The notes below the pieces were generated by a model. That model ran no database searches. It was not told where the DNA came from and saw only the letters and a list, made by a program, of their open reading frames with translations. This document shows positions 54,601-63,405 of a stretch of 64,000 bases of DNA, piece after piece; position 1 is the first letter of the stretch, and each line of letters begins with the position of its first letter. The stretch covers positions 6,234,001 to 6,298,000 of the forward strand of contig JAEOAD010000031.1 in assembly GCA_036365145.1 (NCBI GenBank), read 5' to 3'. The stretch is from Orientallactaga sibirica. Taxonomy: Eukaryota; Chordata; Mammalia; Rodentia; Dipodidae. A program made the translations under genes and the position numbers.

Positions 54601-57600
54601 AAAATTTTAAAAAAAGGAAGAAGAAAAGAAAGAAAAAAGAAAAAGAAGGGAGGGAGAAAGAGAACAGAATTAATACCCATGGTGTGTTCTCTCAAGACCA
54701 TTCAATTTCTCTGGAATGGGCTTCGTTGGATGTAATGAGGTCGGCAGTGCCCACTCTTGGGGTTAATGGGAAAGGGAACTGGAGTACCACTGGTCAGTGT
54801 GGAAACTTCCACCTCCGGTCTGCTTTGTAATACCCATGTGGTGGAGAGAGGGTTGTCACTGGCTGTGAGGCCAGGACTTGAGACTGAAAGATTCTTACAG
54901 ACTTTAACTCATTCTTCCTGCTCACAGCCCTGCCTCCTCCCATCCCGCAAACCCAGCCCTTTAATTCTGCGCGAAGCCACATCAAGACCTCCTTCTGCAT
55001 ACACTCAGTGGCTAATTCTCCCACTTTGTTAAGCCATCTTAATTCTGTGTCTCCCAGCTGCCTCTCATGTTGTCTTTGCTCCTGGAGGTCAATTTCTTTT
55101 CCCTTTGGATGTGTACCTTGTCACAGAATCTGCCAAGGATTTTAATAACATGGTCTGGGGCTGACATTACAAGGTTAGGTAAAAAGCAGAGTGCAGAATT
55201 GGAAATACTCATAAAGGAGTGTAGGAATAAGCAGGGATAAACTCACCAGTTTGGAAATCATTTTGGGGGGCCAGATGTGGTGGTGCACACCTTTAATTCC
55301 AGTCCCCAGGAGGCTGAAGTCGGAGGATCACTATGAGTTCAAGGACGTCCTGAGACTACATAGTGAATTCCAGGTCAGCTTGGGCTAGAGTGAGACCCTA
55401 CCTTGGTGGGAAAAAAAAAGAATTAAAAATCTGGTTTTTTTGGAGGAGGGTGTCAATCTTCCGTTTTTCTGTTTCCTAAATCTCCTACAGTAAATGTGGA
55501 ACTCTTAGGATCATGAGGGGAGATCCTAGCGCTTCACTTTCAGAAATGGTGAACCGTGGATAAAGAGAGTTAGAACTGAGGAGAAAGTCACATGAAACCT
55601 AGGCTTGGCTCCAATCTTGGGTAGACTCTGATCTCTACTTACTTGCTGGCATCCGTCCCACATGCAAAAATCTGCAGGCTGGTCAGTGGGTGCAGGCTGG
55701 TCAGCTGGGTCTTTACTCTTGTGTTCTTTCCTTAGAAATACATGAGGAAGCAGGTCTTAGCCCCTCTTCAACTACTTCCAACATCTCACCCAAAACTGGA
55801 CTGTGCGCCCACCGACCCTGATGGAGCAGTGAGTGTGACTTGTGGGTTTGGAGGCCATGGGTTACCTGGCGAGTTGAGAGAGATGCCTGGCAGTGTTCTC
55901 TGGAATCTCCATGTCTGGCGCAGGGCAAGTCTACCAGGCCAGGAAAAACAACCTGTCTGCAGGGAACCCCGTCCTGAGGCTCTGCCTCGCCTGTGGGCTC
56001 ATTAAGCCCCGTGGGGGTGGGGGTTGTAGGGTGTTTTTGAGACAAGGCCTCTCTATGTAGCACAGGCTAGCATGCAGCTTGTGATACTCCTGCCTCAGCC
56101 TCCTGGGTGCTCAGATTTATAAGTGTGCATCACCATGCCCAGTGGTATGTTGTGTTAGGGATCCAACCCAGGGCTTTAAGCTTGCTAGGCAAGCAGTCTA
56201 CTAACCAAGCTACTCCCCTAGCCCTTGCTTTTTTACACATAGACTCAAACTGAAATTTTAAGGTTACCGTGCTAGCTTTAGGTATACAGCTTCTCTCTCT
56301 GTCTGGGTCCCTGGGTTGCTTTAGGGACCAAGGAAACGCAGGCCGAAGGCAAGAAGCAAGTAGGAAAAGCCACAGAAGGTTAGGTGGGTCACAGAGGCTT
56401 GGGCAGAGCCCTGACTGGGGGCTGTATCAGGAGGTCAATCTTGGTGGGGAGTCTGCTAACACATGTCACCCCTTGGGCAGATACAATGAGGTCAATGCCA
56501 TCAGCACTGCCTGCTCCAATGGCCTTAACGAGTGTAAGCACCTGGTTTCCTCACTTTTCCAGGAGTGGATGAAAAACTCCAGTCATAACCCGTGAGTATC
56601 TCCCTGTTCCTCCCTTGCCCATCCTCATCTCCCCCTCTGGCTAGCTCCATCCCCCATCCCTGACCTTGTCAATTCCACTCCCCCATTCTCGCTGCTTCTC
56701 CTCCCTGACACTCCTGTCGCATGCCAGGATCCACCCCAATCTGAGGTCCACCGTGTACTGCAATGCCATTGCCCAGGGTGGTGAGGATGAATGGAACTTT
56801 GCCTGGAATCAGTTCCGGAACGCCACCCTCGTGAGTGAGGCAGACAAACTTCGATCAGCCCTGGCCTGCAGCAACCAGGTGTGGATCCTGAACAGGTGAG
56901 GACTTGGCAGGATGGGCTGGCCAAGCCCCAGCCCTACCCAGACACCCAGCCAGGCCTCCACAGAGACAGAGAGAGAGAGAGAGAGAATAGGCACTCCAGG
57001 GCCCCTTGCTGCTGCAAATGAACTCCAGATGTATGCGCCACCATGTGCATCTAGCTCTACATGGGTACTGAAGAGTAGAACCCAGGCTATTGGGCTTTGC
57101 AAACAAGTGCCTTAACTGCTCACTGAGCCATCTCTCCAGCCCCTCTCCCTGCCTTTTGGCCCTGCCATAGAGACTTCCAGAGGAGAACATTGCCATGGGT
57201 TATTCTCAGCTCCCCAGATCACCTGGGACCTCCAGGCCTACAAGAATCACATTCATTGCTACAGGCTTGGTGGACACACAGTGCAGTTGAGCTCCACTCA
57301 ACGTCAGAGTCAGAAGTGTCTATTCTATTTGGTCCCAGAGCTTTAATTTTTTGTTGTAGTTGTTGGGTTTTTTTGTTGTTGTTGTTTGTTTGTTTTTTGT
57401 TTTTGTTTTTCAAGGTAGAGTCCCACTTTCTAGTCCAGGCTGACCTGGAATTCACTATGTAGTCTCAGGGTGGCCTCGAACTCACAGCGATCTGAGTGCT
57501 AAGATTAAAGGCGTACGCCACCAAGCCCAGCTCGTTTTTTTTTTTTTTTTTTTTTCCAAGATAGGGTCTTACTCTCTAGCCCAGGCTGACCTGGAATTCA

Positions 57601-58333
57601 CTATGTAGTCTCAGGGTGGCCTTGAACTCATGGCAATCCACCTACTTCTGCCTCCCAAGTGTTTGGATTAAAGGTGTGCGCCACCACGCCTGGCTCGTTT
57701 TGTTTTGTTTTTGAGGCAGGGTGTCACTATAAGCACAGGCTGACCTGAAGCTCACTCTGTAGTCTAGGCTGACCTCTAACTCATGGAAATCTTCCTACCT
57801 CAGCCCAGTGAGGGAGTGCTGAGATTAAAGGTATGCACCACCATGCCCAGTGTGCAGACACCCTTGCCCCACATACAGGCAGAGGAGGACGCCGGCTGTC
57901 CCCCTTTATCACTCTTCTACCTTATTTCCCTGAGACAGAGTCTCTTGCTGAACCTGGAGCTCAACATGTTCAGTGAGACTGGCTGACCAGTGAGCCCCAG
58001 TGATCCTCCTGTCTCTGCCGCCTCAGCACTGGGGTTACAGGCATGTGTGGCCGTGACCGGGTTTTCACATGGGTGACAAGGATCAAACTCAGGTCCTTGC
58101 ACTTGCACAGGAAACGCTTTTGCCATTAGGCCATCTCCTCTGTCCCAATGCTAAGGCTTGAGACACTAGTTCTCCTCCCTTCATTTGCGCTCTGTCAGAT
58201 AGTCAAAGGGAATCCTTTAGCTCATACTTGCAAAGCCAGTGACCCTGTGTAAGTGACTCAGTTTCCCACCTACAGAGGCAGGTAGGACCTTTGCTCTTTA
58301 TATACCAAAGGAACATTGAGAGACCCAGGAGAC

Positions 58334-58385
<52 letters not shown>

Positions 58386-61300
58386 ATGGACTCCCATGCC
58401 TGCTTCGTAGGTCTGCAGCCCCTAGTGGTCACTAGCCTGGCTTCCTGCCTACAGGTACCTGAGCTACACCCTGAACCCTGACTACATCCGGAAGCAGGAT
58501 GCCACCTCTACCATCAGCAGCATCGCCAGCAATGTGGTTGGCCAAACTCTGGTGTGGGACTTCGTCCGTAGTAACTGGAAGAAGCTCTTTGAGGAGTGAG
58601 TCTGCAGAGGGCGGGTGTTGGGATAGCAAGGACCAAGACTGGGGACACTGGTGCGATCTGTGTATGATGCCAGAGGGTGACAAAGCTCTGCACAGAATTG
58701 AACCAACAATAATTGAGTTTGGGGTCTGAGATTGAGGGCAGACATGGAAAGGCAAGGTGGTTTTGGGCCCCACACTTTCCCACTTGGAGAGAAAATGTGG
58801 CTGGTGGAAGAAACGTCTGGACAGACAGTCAGGGACCTGTGGCCAGAGCCATGTTCAAGTCCTGCTTGCACATGTCCTGGGGTCATCTCCCTGGGCCTCA
58901 TCTCCTCGGGCCTCCTCAGAATGGTTGTGAGCATCTCTGCCATCTGCAGGCAGTGCTCTTGAACTCTCCACCCCCTCACTGCGCCTCTCTCACCACCCCA
59001 CAGCTATGGTGGAGGCTCCTTCTCCTTCTCCAACCTCATCCAGGCGGTAACCCGGCGCTTCGCCAGCGAGTATGAACTACAGCAGGTAAGAAGCCTCCCC
59101 ACACCCCCATACTCCACACTCAGTCTCAGGCAGTGGCCCCCTTTCAGGAGCACAGGTAAGAAGCTGGGCCTCCCCACACCCCACACTCAGTCTCAGGCGG
59201 TGGCCCCCTTTCGGGAGCACTGGCTGAGTGGCTGCACTTTTTAAATGTTGGCAATTCCATCAAAAGAAAAATTACCCCATGGCTGAGCTTGGGTGTGGTG
59301 ATGCACACCTTTCATCCCAGCACTTGGGAGGCCAAGGTAGGGGGACTGACATTTGTATTTGTTTTGGCTGGGCGTGGTGACACACTCCTTTTATCCCAGC
59401 ACTCAAGAGGTAGAGGTAGGAGGATAGCTGTGAGTTCAAGGCCAGCCTGAGAATACACAGTGAATTCCAGGTCAGCCTGGGTTAGAGAGACCCTACATCA
59501 AAAAACAAAACAAACAAACAAAAAAAAAACCAAGTGCTGGAGAGATGGCTTTGTGGTTAAGGCATTTGCCTACAGAGCCAAAGGACCCAGGTTCAATTCC
59601 CCAGGACCCATGTAAGCCAGATGCACAAGGTGGCACATGCATCTAGAATTCATTTGCAGTGGCTGGATGCCCTGTGTGCCCATTCTCTCTCTCTCCCTCC
59701 CTTGCCTTCTCTCTCTTTCTCTCTCTCTCAAATAAATAAATAAATCTGGGCATGGTGGTGCATGCCTTTAATCCCAGCATTCAGGAGGCCAAGGTAGGAG
59801 GATTGCCATAAGTTAAAGGCCACCCTGAGACTACATGGTGAATTCCAGGTCAGCCTGGGCTAGAGTGAGACCCTACCTTGAAAACCGAACCAAAACAAAA
59901 CAAAACAGGGCTGGAGAGATGGCTTGCTGGTTAAGGTGCTTTCCTGCAAAGCCTAAGGACCCAGGTTTGACTCCCTGGAACCCACATAAGCCAGACACGC
60001 ATGTGCACAAGGTGATGCATGTGAACAAGGTGGTGTGCACATCTGGAGTTCAACTGCCATGGCTAGAGACCCTGACACGCCAATTCTCTCTCTCTCTCAA
60101 TAAACACATAAAAATAAAATTTAATAATATTAAAAATAATTTTTTTTAGAAAAGTTATCTGGGGGCTGGAGAGATGGCTTAGTAGTTAAGACGTTTCCCT
60201 GCAAAGCCAAAGGACTCAGGTTTGATTCCCCAGTACTTACGTAAGCCAGATGCACAAGGGGCCACATGCATCTGGAGTTCTTTTGCAGTAGCTAGAAGCC
60301 CTGGTGCTCCCATTCTCTGTGTCTATCTCCAATATCTCTGCTTATAAATAAATAAATAAAATGAAATAATTTTTTTAAAAAAAGGTATCTGGGGGCTGGA
60401 GGGATGGCTTAGTGATTAAGGGGCTTGCCTATGAAGCCTAAGAACTTAGCTTTGACTCCCCAGAACCCATGTAAGCCAGATGTTCATAGTGGCACATGCA
60501 TCTGGAATTTGTTTGCAGTGGCTAGAGGCTCTGGCATGCCCATTCTCTCTCTCTCTCTCTCTAAAAAAAATAAATAATAAACCAGGCATGGTGGCACATG
60601 CCTTTAATCCCAGCACTTGGGAGACAGAGGTAGGAGCATTACTGTGTGTTTAAGGCCACCCTGAGACTACATAATGAATTCCAGGTCAGTCTGGACTAGA
60701 GTGAGACCCTACCTCGGAAAACAAAAATAAATAAATAAATAAATAAATAAAAAGAGCTGGAGGGATGGCTTGGTGGTTAAGGCATTTACCTGCAAAGCCA
60801 AAGGACCCAGGTTCGATTCCCCAGAACCCACATTAGCCAGATGCACAAGGGGTGCACTTGTTTGCAGTGGCTGGAAGCCCTGGCGTGCCCATTCTCTCTC
60901 CCTCCCTCTTTTTTTCTTTTTGTCAAATAAATAAATAAATAGGACTGGAGGGATGACTTAACAGTTAAGGCATTTGCCTGCAAAGCCAAAGGACCCAGGT
61001 TCGATTCCCCAGGACCCACGTAAGCCAGATGCACAAAGTGGCGCATTCATCTGGAATTGGTTTGCAGTGGCTGGAGGCCCTGGTGCACTCGTTCTCTCTC
61101 TCTCTCTCTCTCTCTCCTTTCTCCCTGTCAAATAAATAAAATTAATTAGTTAGTTAATTAATTAATATAAATGAACTCCAGACTCATGCACCACCTTGTA
61201 CATCTGGCTTATGTGGGTATTGGGAAATTGAACCTAGGTACTTAGGCTTCATAGGCAAGCTCCTTAACCACTAAGCCATCTCCCCAGCCTCTACTCCCCG

Positions 61301-62192
61301 GCTTTGTGGTGTGTGTTTCCAGGTGGAGTGTCGCTGTAGCCCAGGCTGACCTGGAATTCACTATGGAGTCTCAGGGTGGCCTTGAACTCACAGTGATCCT
61401 CCTACCTGTGCTTCCCGAGTGCTAGAATTAAAGGCGTGTGCCACCACGTCCAGCAACTCCCCCACTTTTTAAAACTGCTATGTAGCCGGGCGTAGTGGCG
61501 CATGCCTTTAATCCCAGCACTCGGGAGGCTAAGGTAGGAGGATTGCCGTGAGTTCAAGGCCACCCTGAGACTACATAGTTAATTCCAGGTCAGCCTGGGC
61601 CAGAGTGAGACCCTACCTTGAAAAACCAAAAAAACAAAACAAAACAAAACTGCTTATGTATTGAAGCAACTGGATCGTTTGTGGTTTAGAACTAACGCAT
61701 TTTAGGTTTGGCCGTTGCTCCCATGTGGCATCTACTTAATTTGCCCCTCTTAGCTGGGTTGACATTGTGTCCAGGGCCAACTCAGAATGAAATATTGCAC
61801 AATATTGCACCAGATGCCTTCCTGAGCAGATTCTGCCGGGGGCTGGGGTTTTGCAACTTCCGGGTAGGTAAGGTCTTTGCCCCAGTAAGAGGCGAAAGAC
61901 GGGGTCCCCTACCAGAACAGGATGGGCCCCTCCATCTCTGGGAGCCTGCAGTGGGGTAGGAGGTAAAGGACTAGAAACTCCTCACTCCCAGCCCTCAGGG
62001 CTACCTTAGCCCAGGGCTGAGACCCTCTTTTCTCGGCAGCTGGAGCAGTTCAAGATGGACAACATGGACACGGGCTTCGGCTCAGGCACGCGGGCCCTGG
62101 AGCAGGCCCTGGAAAAAACGAAAGCTAACATCAAGTGGGTGAGGGAGAACAAGGAGGCAGTGCTCCAGTGGTTCACAGTGAACAGCCAGTAG
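42000..62192 (+). CDS. ANPEP: ANPEP, aminopeptidase N (CD13), complete gene in 20 coding exons; frameshift in exon 15
   Basis: Type II membrane zinc metallopeptidase (M1 family) that removes neutral N-terminal residues from peptides at the cell surface (brush border, myeloid cells, pericytes); also known as a receptor for some alphacoronaviruses. Join: 42000-42607, 43183-43325, 43404-43543, 44143-44269, 44351-44505, 44656-44769, 44868-45011, 45184-45249, 45354-45419, 46971-47146, 47357-47436, 47909-48042, 48150-48205, 50251-50398, 55736-55828, 56481-56591, 56728-56895, 58455-58595, 59004-59085, 62040-62192. All introns are GT-AG. Visible features: short cytoplasmic tail, one transmembrane helix (about 9-32), GAMEN at 350-354, HELAH at 386-390 with the third zinc ligand E409, catalytic Tyr at 475, and several N-X-S/T sequons. 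The exon total is 2905 nt, one more than 967 codons plus stop. The excess is in exon 15 and ends the frame after 752 residues unless bypassed. Confidence 0.97.
42615..42775 (+). repeat. B1 SINE inserted at the exon 1 splice donor
   Basis: A young forward B1 lies 7 bp into intron 1. The 14-bp target-site duplication aagaagtaagttcc is at 42603-42616 and 42776-42789. It includes the last 5 exon bases and the first 9 intron bases, so the 5' splice site exists twice. The SINE head overlaps the end of the first copy by about 2 bp. Confidence 0.93.
42790..43182 (+). other. ANPEP: ANPEP intron 1, remainder
   Basis: Unique sequence up to acceptor ttgctttgggcag (43182). Nothing else recognised. Confidence 0.7.
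43183..43325 (+). CDS. ANPEP: ANPEP coding exon 2
   Basis: 143 nt, residues 203-251. Contains [13 protein letters not shown], conserved in M1 peptidases, and the sequon NIT. The first base A completes the Lys codon left by exon 1. Donor g|gtgagc. Confidence 0.97.
43404..43543 (+). CDS. ANPEP: ANPEP coding exon 3
   Basis: 140 nt, residues 251-297, including [21 protein letters not shown]. Intron 2 is only 78 nt. Donor ttg|gtacgg is weaker than its neighbours. Confidence 0.97.
43787..44098 (-). repeat. Intron 3 SINEs: ID, B1, DIP tail scrap
   Basis: Minus-strand ID (about 43790-43863), minus-strand B1 (about 43870-44023) and a GA-rich DIP tail remnant (44045-44098), ending about 45 bp before exon 4. 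Confidence 0.8.
44143..44269 (+). CDS. ANPEP: ANPEP coding exon 4
   Basis: 127 nt, residues 298-340. [10 protein letters not shown] and [15 protein letters not shown] match the start of the catalytic domain. Donor g|gtgagtg. Confidence 0.97.
44351..44505 (+). CDS. ANPEP: ANPEP coding exon 5 (GAMEN and HELAH motifs)
   Basis: 155 nt, residues 340-391. Carries the exopeptidase motif GAMEN (350-354), which binds the substrate N-terminus, and HELAH (386-390), with zinc ligands H386 and H390 and general base E387. All key residues are intact. Confidence 0.98.
44656..44769 (+). CDS. ANPEP: ANPEP coding exon 6 (third zinc ligand)
   Basis: 114 nt, residues 392-429. WFGNLVT...WLNEGFASY places E409 18 residues after HELAH, completing HEXXH-X18-E. 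Confidence 0.98.
44868..45011 (+). CDS. ANPEP: ANPEP coding exon 7
   Basis: 144 nt, residues 430-477. Ends with ...DSITYSK, where Y475 corresponds to the transition-state-stabilising Tyr of M1 enzymes (Tyr477 in human). Confidence 0.97.
45184..45249 (+). CDS. ANPEP: ANPEP coding exon 8
   Basis: 66 nt, residues 478-499 ([15 protein letters not shown]...). In phase 0 at both ends. Confidence 0.96.
45354..45419 (+). CDS. ANPEP: ANPEP coding exon 9
   Basis: 66 nt, residues 500-521 ([20 protein letters not shown]...). Donor acg|gtaggt. Confidence 0.96.
45420..46970 (+). other. ANPEP: ANPEP intron 9 (1.55 kb), repeat-free
   Basis: No SINE is visible, which is unusual for an intron of this size here. 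C/T-rich in the middle (45715-45745 and 46260-46385). A minus-strand ORF of 221 codons (45444-46109) has no recognisable features and is not called. Confidence 0.6.
46971..47146 (+). CDS. ANPEP: ANPEP coding exon 10
   Basis: 176 nt, residues 522-580. [18 protein letters not shown] and the SNVTRPS sequon match CD13 at the catalytic/domain III boundary. Confidence 0.97.
47357..47436 (+). CDS. ANPEP: ANPEP coding exon 11
   Basis: 80 nt, residues 580-607. [16 protein letters not shown] matches CD13. It gains an NGT sequon near its 3' end. Donor aaca|gtaatc is less typical but keeps phase with exon 12. Confidence 0.93.
47909..48042 (+). CDS. ANPEP: ANPEP coding exon 12
   Basis: 134 nt, residues 607-651. 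[20 protein letters not shown] is strongly conserved. The acceptor cccccag|tc is chosen over an AG 4 nt downstream because only this one keeps the frame. Confidence 0.96.
48150..48205 (+). CDS. ANPEP: ANPEP coding exon 13
   Basis: 56 nt, residues 652-670 ([18 protein letters not shown]), start of the C-terminal helical domain IV. Confidence 0.96.
48206..50250 (+). repeat. ANPEP intron 13 with six SINEs
   Basis: DIP (-, about 48270-48499), B1 (-, about 48508-48645), DIP (-, about 48953-49188), B1 (+, about 49352-49505), DIP (+, about 49508-49720) and B4 (+, about 49745-50070). The rest is unique. Confidence 0.82.
50251..50398 (+). CDS. ANPEP: ANPEP coding exon 14
   Basis: 148 nt, residues 670-719. 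[20 protein letters not shown] and ...VYGPMK are well conserved. Ends in phase 0 with donor aag|gtatgt. Confidence 0.97.
50399..51067 (+). other. ANPEP: ANPEP intron 14, 5' part
   Basis: Mostly unique sequence ending in GTT-rich low-complexity sequence at about 51022-51065. Confidence 0.5.
51068..53130. repeat. ANPEP intron 14, first SINE cluster
   Basis: Old B1 (-, 51068-51190), DIP (-, 51200-51412), DIP (-, 51418-51602), B1 (-, 51605-51748), B1 (+, 51790-51910), DIP head (+, 51914-52005), DIP (-, 52062-52228), old B1 (-, about 52490-52595), CT-rich tract (52601-52650), ID (-, 52665-52740), B1 (-, 52765-52907) and DIP (-, 52925-53125). Ends are approximate. Confidence 0.78.
53131..53599 (+). 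other. ANPEP: ANPEP intron 14, unique middle part
   Basis: No repeat or exon recognised. Confidence 0.5.
53600..54670 (+). repeat. ANPEP intron 14, second SINE cluster
   Basis: DIP (53602-53795), DIP (53812-54000), B1 (54029-54168), composite ID-B1 (about 54296-54500), ID (about 54530-54600) and a GA-rich tract (54612-54665). All are in gene orientation. Confidence 0.8.
54671..55735 (+). other. ANPEP: ANPEP intron 14, 3' part
   Basis: Unique except for a forward B1 at about 55268-55425. It ends with a good polypyrimidine tract and ttccttag (55735). Confidence 0.6.
55736..55828 (+). CDS. ANPEP: ANPEP coding exon 15 with +1 frameshift
   Basis: 93 nt from acceptor ttccttag to donor ca|gtgagt; 92 nt would keep phase. 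The first codons read KYMRKQVL (720-727), matching CD13. Homology continues only in the next frame from 55761 ([13 protein letters not shown]...LMEQ). Four bases (TTAG, 55757-55760) stand where one codon is expected. Using the exon as written leads to ATA CAA TGA at the start of exon 16. An AG at 55759-55760 could serve as an alternative acceptor and restore the frame, but the sequence before it is purine-rich. Confidence 0.9.
55829..56480 (-). repeat. ANPEP intron 15 with old B1 and ID
   Basis: Minus-strand B1 remnant (about 56030-56140, gagacaaggcctctctatg) and ID (about 56143-56222). The remainder is unique. Confidence 0.65.
56481..56591 (+). CDS. ANPEP: ANPEP coding exon 16
   Basis: 111 nt. 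In the ancestral frame (first base completes Gln750) it reads [15 protein letters not shown]...SSHNP, intact CD13 sequence. In the frame delivered by exon 15 as written, TGA occurs at 56487-56489. Confidence 0.95.
56728..56895 (+). CDS. ANPEP: ANPEP coding exon 17
   Basis: 168 nt. [18 protein letters not shown] and [19 protein letters not shown] are intact domain IV sequence in the ancestral frame, with no further disruption. Confidence 0.96.
56896..58454 (-). repeat. ANPEP intron 17 with DIP, three B1, B4 and (TG)n
   Basis: DIP (-, about 56955-57140), B1 (-, 57405-57532), B1 (-, 57556-57697), B1 (-, 57705-57852), B4 (-, about 57935-58143) and a (TG)24-25 microsatellite at 58334-58382. Confidence 0.8.
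58455..58595 (+). CDS. ANPEP: ANPEP coding exon 18
   Basis: 141 nt. [20 protein letters not shown] and [14 protein letters not shown] are intact in the ancestral frame. Confidence 0.96.
58596..59003 (+). other. ANPEP: ANPEP intron 18
   Basis: 408 nt of unique sequence with no repeat. Confidence 0.6.
59004..59085 (+). CDS. ANPEP: ANPEP coding exon 19
   Basis: 82 nt. [19 protein letters not shown]...YELQQ. Donor cag|gtaagaagc at 59086. The donor and the following intron sequence recur at 59156. Confidence 0.96.
59086..59221 (+). repeat. Tandem duplication containing the exon 19 splice donor
   Basis: Copy 1 (59086-59152) and copy 2 (59156-59221) share gtaagaagc, ctccccacaccc, cacactcagtctcaggc and gtggccccctttc...ggagcac, with a period of 70 bp. 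Both copies are preceded by cag, so two near-equal 5' splice sites lie 70 nt apart. Confidence 0.9.
59222..61655 (+). repeat. Dense SINE cluster in ANPEP intron 19
   Basis: B1 fragment (59284-59350), B1 (59367-59525), DIP (59535-59745), B1 (59746-59903), DIP (59908-60135), DIP (60163-60370), DIP (60393-60575), B1 (60583-60753), DIP (60756-60940), DIP (60943-61150), DIP (-, 61165-61290), B1 (-, 61310-61455) and B1 (+, 61484-61650). Thirteen SINEs in about 2.4 kb, eleven in gene orientation. Almost no unique spacer remains. Confidence 0.85.
61656..62039 (+). other. ANPEP: ANPEP intron 19, 3' end
   Basis: Unique sequence up to acceptor ttttctcggcag (62039). Confidence 0.6.
62040..62192 (+). CDS. 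ANPEP: ANPEP coding exon 20 and stop
   Basis: 153 nt including TAG (62190-62192). LEQFKMDN...[24 protein letters not shown]...VLQWF is the conserved C-terminus of CD13, intact in the ancestral frame. Confidence 0.97.
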   Translation: MEQFKMDNMDTGFGSGTRALEQALEKTKANIKWVRENKEAVLQWFTVNSQ

Positions 62193-62600
62193 TCCCTGGT
62201 CCTTCAAGCCACCCGGCCCCTTGTAACGCCTTCAACCGTGTGTCTCAGCAGGGCCTCCGTTCTCAGAGCCTCAGGCTCCAGTGTCCTGTCCTCAAGGACA
62301 AAGTCTCTGGCCCATTGGGTCAGTCTAGCTCCTAATAGCCAGCATGTCGCCTGGGCCCCTCATGCTGACCCTGTCCCAGGCCCAGCACAGCACCTGTTGC
62401 CCAGGGCCCTGGGGCTGATCTCAGGGAAGCCCAGCTCTGGGGTCAGATAAATGTAATTCAGACAACAGACCTCCTGGAGGCAGCTGCCCTGCACACCTCA
62501 CTTCCCATTATGACCCCAAACCTGAGGAATCAATAGGGTACCAAATCTATATATTTTTTTTCTAAGAGAAACTGTAAATAAAGGATTTCTAAATGAGCTT
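62193..62600 (+). other. ANPEP: ANPEP 3' UTR
   Basis: About 400 nt of repeat-free sequence between the stop and the predicted cleavage site. Confidence 0.8.
62577..62582 (+). terminator. ANPEP: ANPEP poly(A) signal
   Basis: AATAAA 385 nt after the stop. Cleavage is expected about 15-25 nt downstream, near 62595-62605. Confidence 0.85.
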
Positions 62601-62605
62601 CAAGA

Positions 62606-63239
62606 CTCATCATTCAACCGGAATAGGAGTAGCCTCGCACAACAGCCACAAAGGCTGGATAAGGGGAGCTGGGGTGCAGAGGGCACACTGGAGCTTGGAG
62701 TGAGAAAGTGGGTGCCTGCCCTCAGCCCTCCCAGCCTCTCTGCCTCATAGCTGCCTGCTCCTTCATTTCAGCCCAATTCCAGGGGCAGGTTCATTAGTCT
62801 GGAAGTTGAGGAGCGCCCAGAAGATGGGGAGGGGGGGTAGACATAGTGGTTTGCCATAGGGGTGGTGAGAGCTACCGCTGCCGGGTGCCAGGCACAGAGC
62901 TGGTCCTGCAGAGTGGAGGTGGAGCACCCACCCAGCACAGGGCAAGGGTGCAAGCAGAGTGCTGGCCCAGGACGCCAGGGACAGTATAGCAGAAGCCATG
63001 AGCTGGGAGCTCAAGCCATGGTCAAGGGCATTTACTCCTCTAGGCTCCATAGTGGGCTTTGTAGCGTTGCAGAGTGGGGTTGGTCTAAGAGCCACGCAGT
63101 GAGGAGCACTTGGCCAGGTTTGGAAAACAAAGAGTCAAATCCTGCAGGTACCTGGGACAGCTGGTGAGGACAGCCCATGATTCCAGGCACACATTGGCCC
63201 CTGGCTACATTTCTTAGTATATAGAGCTGTTACCAGAAT
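62606..63239. other. Downstream intergenic sequence
   Basis: Unique sequence, no gene recognised. ORFs of about 100 codons on both strands lack features. Confidence 0.5.
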
Positions 63240-63405
63240 TTTTTTTTTTCTTTTTCTTTTGGGTTTTTCGAAGTAGGGTCTCACTCAGTCCCAGGCTGAC
63301 CTGGAATTCACTATGTAATCTCAGGGTGGCCTCGAACTCACGGTGATCCTCCTGCCTCTGCCTCACAAGTACTGAGATTAAAGGTGTGCGTCACCATGCC
63401 CAGCT
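63240..63405 (-). repeat. B1 SINE
   Basis: Reverse B1 starting with a T-rich tail and ending caccatgcccagc. Flanked by ttaccagaattt/ttaccagtct-like words. Confidence 0.9.

Noticed and set aside
58334..58382. (TG)n as a possible regulatory Z-DNA element
   Set aside because: An ordinary dinucleotide microsatellite in an intron; nothing specific supports function.
42000..62192. ANPEP as a processed or long-dead pseudogene
   Set aside because: Introns are present, all splice sites are canonical, catalytic motifs are intact and only one base is out of register. At most this is a very recent or individual-specific lesion.
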